In this document: one piece after another, positions 1 to 5,215 of the stretch
Layout: the number at the start of each line of letters is the position of its first letter
Numbering within the stretch: the stretch's first letter is position 1
Source of the DNA: Phycisphaerales bacterium
GTDB taxonomy: Bacteria > Planctomycetota > Phycisphaerae > Phycisphaerales > SM1A02
Assembly: GCA_029243925.1 (NCBI GenBank)
Contig: JAQWRC010000300.1
Location: 1-7,095 of the forward strand
DNA length: 7,095 nucleotides
Direction: 5' to 3'
The notes under the pieces: model-generated
Databases searched by the model: none
What the model saw: only the letters and a program-made list of their open reading frames with translations
What the model was told of the DNA's origin: nothing
Made by a program: the position numbers and the translations under genes

Positions 1-102
1 GTTGCAGACTGTCGTGAGGCTGGTTGTGACCTGCTCGTGGCGGCATCGGCAATCTTCGGCTCGGACGACTACGCCGAGGCCATCACCGCTCTGCGAGGGT
101 GA
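1..102 (+). CDS. rpe: Ribulose-phosphate 3-epimerase, C-terminal end (partial)
   Basis: Frame 1 is open from the left edge to TGA at 100-102 and gives the last 33 residues of a protein. The tail contains DLLVAASAIFGSDDY followed by AEAITALRG. This matches the final beta strand and helix of the ribulose-phosphate 3-epimerase TIM barrel, where a 'G(A/S)D-x-LVAGSAIF' phosphate-binding segment precedes a helix ending in 'LR'. The enzyme interconverts ribulose 5-phosphate and xylulose 5-phosphate in the cytoplasm, in the pentose phosphate and Calvin pathways. The metal-binding and catalytic residues lie upstream and outside the window. Other phosphate-binding TIM barrels end similarly, but SAIFG-(S/A)-DD is most typical of Rpe. 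It lies 115 bases before the first accD start candidate, on the same strand, so it may head the same transcript. Confidence 0.78.
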   Translation, partial: VADCREAGCDLLVAASAIFGSDDYAEAITALRG

Positions 103-271
103 TTTCCGGCTGTGGCCAGGGCGTCATGTCCACTGAGAGCCCCAAAACACCAATCAGCCCCAAATTGACTGGACCCGAACGCCAGTTTGCGTCACCATGC
201 CGCCCAGCTGAAGAAGAATGCAGTCATATTCCAGACCAGCTGCCAGCTCGGTCGATTCCACTGGGAACGCC
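103..271 (+). other. rpe-accD intergenic region with a 9-bp direct repeat
   Basis: No convincing gene was seen here. AGCCCCAAA occurs at 138-146 and again at 156-164, exactly 18 bases apart. No intrinsic terminator is visible: there is no GC-rich stem followed by a T run. The only -35-like word, TTGACT at 165-170, has no acceptable -10 at 16-18 bases. An in-frame upstream ATG at 218 would extend AccD by 18 residues and is treated here as leader sequence. Confidence 0.4.
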
Positions 272-1123
272 ATGTCAGATGTAAAGGCACGATCCTGGTC
301 CGACGTAGATGCGGGGCACCCAACGGGCAAGAAGCCCGTGCCCGAGGGGCTGTGGGTCCGCTGCCCTGAATGCAGCGCGATTCTGTTCCGTCGATCGCTC
401 GAGAACAATCTCAATGTCTGCCCCGAGTGTGAGCATCATTTCCGCATTTCCGCCTGGGTGCGCATTACCCAGATCGCTGACCCGGGCACCTTCATCGCCA
501 TGGATGAGCAGCTTGTTTCCGGAGATCCCCTGCACTTCGTGGATGTCAAGGCGTATCCAGATCGCATCGCCGCGGCGAGGAAGAAAACAGGACACAACGA
601 TGCCATCCAGTGTGGCACGGCCTTCATCAAAGGCCGTAAGGTCATTCTGGCCATCATGGACTTCACATTCCTTGGCGGCTCCATGGGGTCCGTGGTGGGT
701 GAGAAGATCACGCGGGCTACCGAGGCTGCACTTGAAGAGGATCTTCCCCTGATCATCGTTTCCGCCTCTGGCGGTGCAAGGATGATGGAGTCGGGATTGT
801 CACTCATGCAGATGGCGAAAACTTCGGCCGCCCTGGCGCGTTTCGATGAAATGGGCGGGTTGTTCATCTCGGTACTCACGGATCCAACGACCGGTGGAGT
901 AACGGCGAGCTTTGCGATGTTGGGTGACGTCATTCTTGCTGAGCGGGGAGCTCTCATCGGATTCGCCGGCCCGCGTGTCATCGAGCAGACGATTCGCCAA
1001 GAGTTGCCAGATGGCTTCCAGCGTGCGGAGTTTCTGCTCGACTGTGGATTTGTAGATCGTGTCGTTCATCGCAAGGACCTCCGCAGTGAGGTCTCAAGCA
1101 TCATTGACTATGCCGGCAAGTAG
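272..1123 (+). CDS. accD: Acetyl-CoA carboxylase carboxyltransferase subunit beta
   Basis: This is the beta half of the carboxyltransferase of heteromeric acetyl-CoA carboxylase. With AccA it moves CO2 from carboxy-biotin on AccB to acetyl-CoA, giving malonyl-CoA for fatty-acid synthesis. From the ATG at 272 it has 283 residues (E. coli about 304). An N-terminal four-cysteine zinc ribbon is complete: C31, C34, C50, C53 (C-x2-C-x15-C-x2-C). The crotonase-fold core follows, with GGSMGSVVGEKI, SASGGARMMESG, LMQMAKTSAALARF, SVLTDPTTGGVTASFAMLGD and GFAGPRVIEQTIRQELPDGF all close to the family consensus. The start is uncertain. The ATG at 218 is in frame and follows AAGAAG, but its 18 extra residues look unlike AccD, whereas MSDVKARSWSDVD leading into PEGLWVRCPEC looks natural. 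The ribosome site at 272 is weak. The 3' end overlaps lnt by 14 bases. No accA or accBC is in view. Confidence 0.95.
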   Translation: MSDVKARSWSDVDAGHPTGKKPVPEGLWVRCPECSAILFRRSLENNLNVCPECEHHFRISAWVRITQIADPGTFIAMDEQLVSGDPLHFVDVKAYPDRIAAARKKTGHNDAIQCGTAFIKGRKVILAIMDFTFLGGSMGSVVGEKITRATEAALEEDLPLIIVSASGGARMMESGLSLMQMAKTSAALARFDEMGGLFISVLTDPTTGGVTASFAMLGDVILAERGALIGFAGPRVIEQTIRQELPDGFQRAEFLLDCGFVDRVVHRKDLRSEVSSIIDYAGK

Positions 1124-2807
1124 ATCGACTGCGTCGCCTGGAACTGGAACATTGAAGAAACGCACAAGCGCCGGAGTACTGGTTGCTTCGGCGTTGTGTG
1201 CATGCCTCGCCTTTCCTCCGATGCACGTCTGGCCGGCGATCTTCATTGCAGTCGCTCTGCTGATCCACGCCGCGCGAACCGCCAGGACGACACGAAGTGT
1301 GGTCGTCATGACGTTTGCCATCTCATTCCTCATGTGGCTTTGGGTCGATGCCTGGATTGCCAATGTGACGACGGCGGGGTGGCCTGTTCTCGCTGCATAC
1401 ATGTCGATCTATCCGGTGCTTGCAGTGTGGTGTCTGCGGCGGATTGATCGGCACCCCGGGCTTGGACGGTGGCCGACTGCCGTGACGGCGCCCGTCATCT
1501 TCATTGGCCTGGAGTGCATCCGTGGGCTGGTGATCTTCGATGGCTATGCGTGGTACCTCATCGGGCAGCCAGTTATTGACTGGCCTATTCTGGCGCAGCC
1601 GGCAGACCTGGTGGGCATCTGGTGGGGGAGTCTTTTGGTATCCGTGGTTTCAGGAGGGCTCGCTGATGCAATGAGCCCGAGCCGTCGTCGTCAGCAGTGG
1701 CAAGGTGGCATGATCGTCGCGTGCCTGTTGGCATGTGCGATCCCCTATGGGATATGGCGGATCAGTCAGACCGATGTACTGCGGCCGGGGCCGGTTGTGC
1801 TCGCGGTCCAGACCAATCTCCCGCAGGACAACAAGATCGGTTGGCGAGCTGAAACGTGGGCTGCTGATGTCAGGAGTTTTATCGACATCACCGAAGCCGG
1901 CATTGAATCCAGCGGTGATGTCGACCTTGTCGTGTGGCCTGAAACAATGGTGCCCGGGCTTGGATTTGATCCTGCAACACAAACTGCTCTGCGGGAAGCT
2001 GGGCCTGGTTTCACGTACCTCTACGACAGTGCGGATGACGTAAGGCGGTTCGGGCAGGTGGTGGATCGGCCATTGCTGGTTGGCAGTGCAACCTGGCTTT
2101 CGCTGTCGCAGACGGTGGTCGAGGGTTCGAGGCTCATCAATTCGGACACCAGATACAACAGCGCAGTGCTGCTTACGCCGGATGGAGAGATAGCTCGCTA
2201 TGACAAGGTTGTGCTGACGCCATTTGGTGAGCGCATGCCATATCTGGAGCACTGGCCATGGCTTCAAGAACGGCTCATGGCATTTGGCGCACGTGGCATG
2301 CAGTTCAACCTTGATGCGGCCGAGTCAGTCAATGTGCTGGAGTTGTCGCATGGTGGTGAGTCAGTCGTGATCGGAACACCGATTTGCTTTGAAGATACGG
2401 TGCCGGATCTTGTCCGCCAATGTGTCTATGACGGGGGTCGCAAGCGGGCGGATCTGCTGATCAATCTGAGCAATGATGGGTGGTTCGGATCACATGATGC
2501 GGTGCGTGCGGCCCACGGTCAGGTGGCTCGCTGGAGGTGCATCGAAAATCGCGTGCCACTGATTCGGGCGGTGAATACTGGAGACACATCCTGGTCCGAC
2601 TCGTGCGGGCGGCGTGTGGCGGCGACATCCTCCAGAACGGCTGCGTGGCTGACGTGTTCGCCGGAACTCGATTCGCGGTCTACCATCTTTGGAACAGTGA
2701 TCGGTAATGGTCTGGCGTGGTTCATGCTGTTGATGCTGGTGTGCATCCTGCTGACAAGCTGGCCCAAGGTCATTGAGGAGCCTGTACCCAATGAAACAAG
2801 CAAGTAA
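1110..2807 (+). CDS. lnt: Apolipoprotein N-acyltransferase
   Basis: This inner-membrane enzyme transfers a fatty acyl chain from phospholipid to the free amino group of the lipid-modified N-terminal cysteine of lipoproteins, the last step of their maturation. From ATG 1110 it has 565 residues (E. coli 512). About six hydrophobic segments fill residues 20-230, including an early LAFPP typical of the family. A nitrilase domain follows with the Glu-Lys-Cys triad: E278 in VVWPETMVPG, K366 in RYDKVVLTPFGERMPY, C426 in GTPICFEDTVPD. A final membrane helix lies near residues 530-555. The residue after the cysteine is Phe, where E. coli has Tyr. Glu-to-Cys spacing is about 148 residues against about 120 in E. 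coli, so the domain carries extra loops. ATG 1110 lies inside the accD end and has no well-placed ribosome site, so expression probably depends on coupling; TTG 1152 is an alternative start. It overlaps the next gene by 17 bases. Confidence 0.92.
   Translation: MPASRSTASPGTGTLKKRTSAGVLVASALCACLAFPPMHVWPAIFIAVALLIHAARTARTTRSVVVMTFAISFLMWLWVDAWIANVTTAGWPVLAAYMSIYPVLAVWCLRRIDRHPGLGRWPTAVTAPVIFIGLECIRGLVIFDGYAWYLIGQPVIDWPILAQPADLVGIWWGSLLVSVVSGGLADAMSPSRRRQQWQGGMIVACLLACAIPYGIWRISQTDVLRPGPVVLAVQTNLPQDNKIGWRAETWAADVRSFIDITEAGIESSGDVDLVVWPETMVPGLGFDPATQTALREAGPGFTYLYDSADDVRRFGQVVDRPLLVGSATWLSLSQTVVEGSRLINSDTRYNSAVLLTPDGEIARYDKVVLTPFGERMPYLEHWPWLQERLMAFGARGMQFNLDAAESVNVLELSHGGESVVIGTPICFEDTVPDLVRQCVYDGGRKRADLLINLSNDGWFGSHDAVRAAHGQVARWRCIENRVPLIRAVNTGDTSWSDSCGRRVAATSSRTAAWLTCSPELDSRSTIFGTVIGNGLAWFMLLMLVCILLTSWPKVIEEPVPNETSK
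2775..2780 (+). promoter_or_regulatory. Ribosome binding site of the HEAT-repeat gene
   Basis: GAGGAG lies 10 bases before ATG 2791 and inside the 3' end of lnt. It favours 2791 over the longer in-frame start at 2773, which would place the site inside the coding region. Confidence 0.6.
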
Positions 2808-3897
2808 CTTCCCTCGCCGAATGCTGATCCTGGGGGCTGTCGTTCTCATGACATGCTCCTGCAACGAGCCGCAGAAGGCGACGCCCTGGAGCACGCGTGG
2901 TGAATCCGTGATCACCTCGGGAGCGGCATTGTCGACCCCCGCAGTTCCGGCATTTGAAGTACTGAATGAGCAGCTCCCGGCTTCGGCAGAGGCATTGTTG
3001 GTCGAAGCATCATTGTCGGAAGATCCTCAACTCCGGGCCAATGCCATTGAAGGATTGCATCCGGTGCCGGAGCAACTTGGTGAAACAGTCCGGCATGGCC
3101 TGGCGGATGAGAACGAGGGTGTTCGATTTGTTGCAACGATGACGGTTGGACTCAGAGGTCTCTGTTCATTTTCACATCTTTTGCAGCCACTGCTTGATGA
3201 TCCCAACTCATCAGTACGTGCAGCAGCACTGTTCAGCTTGCACAAGTGCGGCGAGGTTGTCGATCTAAATCCTCTCGCCGGCATGGTGCTTGGTGGCGAT
3301 TCGACTGAAAAAGGAAATGCCGCATTTATTCTTGGTGAGATCGGCAATCCTCAAGCAGTCCCGCTGATCAAAAACGGCGTGGGTCGCCATGAAGGAGCCT
3401 TTGACATGTCACGGGGTCAGGCGATCGATCTGGTCATGGCCGAGGCTATGGTCAAACTTGGAGATGTCCAAGAGCGGCAGGTCATTCAGGCCGCCTTGTT
3501 CGCCCCGCCAGAGCGAGGCGAATTGACCGCTATGGCATGCCAGATGATTGCTCGGATGGAGGATGATTCCCTCAATGTGAACCTCGAATCGCTCGCATTG
3601 GCCTCTGGTCCCCGAAAACCTGGTCCAGAAATCCGCCTGCTTGCATCGAATGCGTTGGCAAAAACCGCACCTGAGATGGTCCCTATGGGGCTTGTCATGG
3701 AGTCAATCTCCAGTGAAGACCCTCAAATCCGGTCTCAGGCGGCCAATGTTCTGGGCAGCATCGGATCTGTCCAGTATGCCCCCCAGCTCTCGATGCTGCT
3801 GCGGGATGACGATCCAAGGGTTCAGGTCGCTGCTGCTGCAGCCATTCTGCGTTTGAACGAATCGTCAGTCGTGCGACAGGGAGATGAGGTATATTGA
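2791..3897 (+). CDS. HEAT-repeat protein with probable lipoprotein signal
   Basis: This 368-residue protein is not assigned to a named family. The N-terminus has basic residues (RR at 9-10), a hydrophobic stretch (MLILGAVVLM) and then T-C-S-C, with C22 or C24 as candidate lipidated cysteine. Neither fits the classic L-(A/S)-(G/A)-C lipobox perfectly. From about residue 70 to the end there are HEAT/PBS-lyase-like helical repeats with the usual D-P-x-(V/I/L)-R-x-x-A pattern: SEDPQLRANAIEGL (from 76), DENEGVRFVA (about 106), DDPNSSVRAAAL (136), SEDPQIRSQAANVLGSIG (about 308) and DDDPRVQVAAAAAI (339). Such alpha-solenoids generally bind proteins. ATG 2791 is chosen over the in-frame start at 2773 because GAGGAG at 2775-2780 sits 10 bases before it. 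It overlaps lnt, the enzyme that would complete its acylation. Its stop codon lies inside the -35 box of the downstream promoter. The molecular role is unknown. Confidence 0.85.
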   Translation: MKQASNFPRRMLILGAVVLMTCSCNEPQKATPWSTRGESVITSGAALSTPAVPAFEVLNEQLPASAEALLVEASLSEDPQLRANAIEGLHPVPEQLGETVRHGLADENEGVRFVATMTVGLRGLCSFSHLLQPLLDDPNSSVRAAALFSLHKCGEVVDLNPLAGMVLGGDSTEKGNAAFILGEIGNPQAVPLIKNGVGRHEGAFDMSRGQAIDLVMAEAMVKLGDVQERQVIQAALFAPPERGELTAMACQMIARMEDDSLNVNLESLALASGPRKPGPEIRLLASNALAKTAPEMVPMGLVMESISSEDPQIRSQAANVLGSIGSVQYAPQLSMLLRDDDPRVQVAAAAAILRLNESSVVRQGDEVY

Positions 3898-3923
3898 CAC
3901 GTTCTATTTGGTGGGGCTATAAA
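3894..3923 (+). promoter_or_regulatory. Near-consensus sigma70 promoter of the mre cluster
   Basis: TTGACA at 3894-3899 is a perfect -35 hexamer. TATAAA at 3918-3923 matches five of six -10 positions. The spacer is 18 bases. The predicted transcript start is near 3930, giving a leader of about 92 bases before the GTG at 4022. The -35 box contains the TGA stop of the HEAT-repeat gene (3895-3897), so the promoter sits right at the boundary between the two gene groups. That placement, with the 124-base gap that follows, supports a real transcription unit boundary. The evidence is sequence match only. Confidence 0.68.
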
Positions 3924-3927
3924 GCCT

Positions 3928-3948
3928 GATTGCTGAAAGTCGGCAATC
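3928..3948 (+). other. Stem-loop at the predicted 5' end of the mre leader RNA
   Basis: GATTGCTG at 3928-3935 pairs with CGGCAATC at 3941-3948: eight pairs, one of them G-U, around the loop AAAGT. It begins at the predicted transcription start, so it would cap the 5' end of the mRNA. No T run follows, so it is not a standard intrinsic terminator for the upstream genes. The rest of the leader up to 4021 holds only short dyads, such as CTCA-TCG-TGAG at 3964-3974, and no recognised riboswitch. Confidence 0.45.
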
Positions 3949-4021
3949 GTGTTCGCCAGAGGGCTCATCGTGAGTCTTCGACGAGCAACTCGCCGAGGCA
4001 ACTGTGCTGTGAGGCTGGACC

Positions 4022-4912
4022 GTGCACGTTCTGACGAAGATATTCATCGTACTTGTCACCCTGTTGGCCATCTTGATGGTCCCACTGGTAGTGGTTTCCG
4101 CAAAGAACCAGGAGTACTGGAAAACCCAGGCTCTTGATTTCGAACACTCCCATCGGTTGTCGAGCAGCCAACTGCAGGACGAGCGCCAACTGCATCAAGG
4201 TGAGCAGGCTCGCCTCAATCAGGAGTTGCAGGATTACAGCCAGCGATTGGCTCAGTTGCAGTCGAGCGTGGCAGATTGTGAAAAGCTGAGGCTCGACATC
4301 GAGTCCCAGTTGTTGACTGCGAACCTGTCGCTTTCTGAACACGGTGCCACAAATCGCACCATGCTCAAGAGCCTCCAGACCAACAGTGACCTCAACCGAG
4401 TCCTCGTTGAAGACGTCCAGAAACTTCGCAGCCTTGCGATTACATGCGAGCGTGAGAAAGTCGAAGTCGACGAAGCGCTTCGTGAGCGGACCAGCGAGCG
4501 TGATGTTGCATTGGCAGCAAAGCGAAAGTTGCAGGAAGAGCTCAAGGAAATGCGTGATCAGCAGGCCACCGCCATGCACCGGATTTCCGAATACGTGGCA
4601 CGATTCGGCGCCCTAGAGGATGGCGGATTGTCTTTGGATGAGGGATTGGCGCCCGACCGCAATCTGCAGGCGACGATTCTCGATGTCAGCCGCAGCGATG
4701 AGCGAAGTCTCGTGGAGATCGATGCAGGTTCCCGTGATGGAGTCCAGGAAGGCTGGATTCTTACGATCGGAGAAGGTGGAACCTTCCTCGGCAAGCTCCG
4801 CATCATCGACGTGGATATCAACCGTTCAACCGGCATTCTGACGCTTGAGAGCAAAGATCGCGGCATGGTCCAGATCGGAAACCGTGCCTACGCCTTGATG
4901 GGACAGGATTGA
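4022..4912 (+). CDS. Membrane-anchored coiled-coil protein with MreC-like C-terminal beta domain
   Basis: This is a 296-residue protein of unnamed family. Residues 7-27 (IFIVLVTLLAILMVPLVVVSA) form one membrane segment or uncleaved signal anchor. Residues about 30-195 are rich in Q, E, L, R and K with heptad-like spacing, predicting a long coiled coil outside the cytoplasm. From about residue 215 there is a compact beta-rich domain: LQATILDVSRSDERSLVEID, then GSRDGVQEG (from G236), then GGTFLGKLRIIDVDINRSTG. This resembles the first beta subdomain of MreC (Id-x-GS-x-DGV-x-x-G followed by G-x-LVGRV), but FlgT C-terminal domains look similar too. It ends at GQD without a second beta subdomain. 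GTG 4022 follows GAGG at 4011-4014 by 7 bases. It is the first gene after the strong promoter, 3 bases before the next gene and upstream of mreB. A role in cell-wall elongation is inferred from position and architecture only. Confidence 0.82.
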   Translation: MHVLTKIFIVLVTLLAILMVPLVVVSAKNQEYWKTQALDFEHSHRLSSSQLQDERQLHQGEQARLNQELQDYSQRLAQLQSSVADCEKLRLDIESQLLTANLSLSEHGATNRTMLKSLQTNSDLNRVLVEDVQKLRSLAITCEREKVEVDEALRERTSERDVALAAKRKLQEELKEMRDQQATAMHRISEYVARFGALEDGGLSLDEGLAPDRNLQATILDVSRSDERSLVEIDAGSRDGVQEGWILTIGEGGTFLGKLRIIDVDINRSTGILTLESKDRGMVQIGNRAYALMGQD

Positions 4913-4915
4913 GCC

Positions 4916-5101
4916 ATGAGTCGATTCAACTCACCAGTGGTCCGAAGTTCAGGCGGGATCAATGTCTATACGGGTTTAGCGGGAGTGGCTGCACTGATCC
5001 TGCTCGTGGGGTGCCTTGCGATGGTATTTCACAATATCCAGTACTCCTCCACCGGAACCAGTGAGAATGGGGCCATTTTCAAGGTCCTTGAGACTCGCTG
5101 A
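4916..5101 (+). CDS. Small single-pass membrane protein (61 aa)
   Basis: The ATG is 3 bases after the stop of the coiled-coil gene, with ACAGGA about 8 bases upstream, so the two are almost certainly co-translated. The product has a polar N-terminus of about 17 residues (MSRFNSPVVRSSGGINV), one hydrophobic segment near residues 19-38 (TGLAGVAALILLVGCLAMVF) and a short polar tail ending in LETR. No enzyme motif is present. The cysteine at 33 lies inside the membrane segment (LVGCLAM) and is not followed by the usual lipoprotein tether, so a lipobox reading (LVGC) is possible but less likely than a plain membrane helix. No named family is recognised. Its place between the coiled-coil gene and mreB suggests a small subunit or regulator of that membrane complex. 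This is inference. Confidence 0.7.
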   Translation: MSRFNSPVVRSSGGINVYTGLAGVAALILLVGCLAMVFHNIQYSSTGTSENGAIFKVLETR

Positions 5102-5138
5102 TTTCTATCCGGGGAGTGTCCACAATCAATCAACGTCC

Positions 5139-5167
5139 CAGCAGCGTCGACAGGGTCGACGCTGTTG
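5139..5167 (+). repeat. 13-bp inverted repeat upstream of mreB
   Basis: The arm at 5139-5151 pairs with the arm at 5155-5167 around the 3-base centre AGG. The inner nine pairs (AGCGTCGAC / GTCGACGCT) plus one more are perfect; the eleventh is G-T and the last two pair again. No T run follows, so it is not a normal intrinsic terminator. It overlaps the -35 and spacer of a candidate promoter, so it could be an operator in DNA. Otherwise it could be a strong RNA hairpin, acting as an attenuator, pause or processing site between the small membrane gene and mreB. Confidence 0.7.
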
Positions 5168-5176
5168 TCGTATGAT
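5147..5176 (+). promoter_or_regulatory. Candidate second promoter directly before mreB
   Basis: TCGACA at 5147-5152 matches five of six -35 positions and TATGAT at 5171-5176 matches five of six -10 positions, with an 18-base spacer. This is the same spacing as the cluster promoter. The predicted transcript start is near 5183, about 33 bases before the GTG of mreB. The -35 and most of the spacer lie in the inverted repeat at 5139-5167. Part of the match could be chance, because GTCGAC is also imposed by the palindrome. Confidence 0.42.
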
Positions 5177-5200
5177 GGGCCCACGCCTGCACGAGGCGCC

Positions 5201-5206
5201 AGGAGG
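5201..5206 (+). promoter_or_regulatory. Perfect Shine-Dalgarno site that sets the mreB start
   Basis: AGGAGG lies 9 bases before the GTG at 5216, and no other in-frame start has anything comparable. A small dyad, CGCCT at 5184-5188 and AGGCG at 5194-5198 with a 5-base loop, ends two bases before it and may influence access. Confidence 0.8.
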
Positions 5207-5215
5207 GCGAACCAC

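Noticed and set aside
165..193. TTGACT as a possible accD promoter -35
   Set aside because: The sequence 17 bases downstream (TTTGCG region) is a poor -10, and no better match exists at 16 or 18 bases.
218..271. Extension of AccD to the upstream ATG at 218, which follows AAGAAG
   Set aside because: The 18 added residues do not look like AccD, and the remaining 30 residues before the zinc ribbon are already normal for the family. It is kept only as an alternative.
1650..2267. 205-residue minus-strand frame opposite lnt
   Set aside because: It lies fully inside lnt, whose catalytic Glu and Lys are encoded in the same stretch, and its sequence shows no domain.
3949..4137. GTG frame of 62 residues in the mre leader
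   Set aside because: It has no ribosome site and overlaps 116 bases of the well-supported coiled-coil gene in another frame; composition is arginine-rich like a shadow frame.
3965..4579. 204-residue minus-strand frame opposite the coiled-coil gene
   Set aside because: It is the antisense of a Q/L/E-rich coiled coil, which naturally gives a leucine-rich open frame. It has no ribosome site or recognisable domain.
5139..5167. Intrinsic terminator reading of the hairpin before mreB
   Set aside because: The bases after the stem are TCGTATGATGG, without the required T run.
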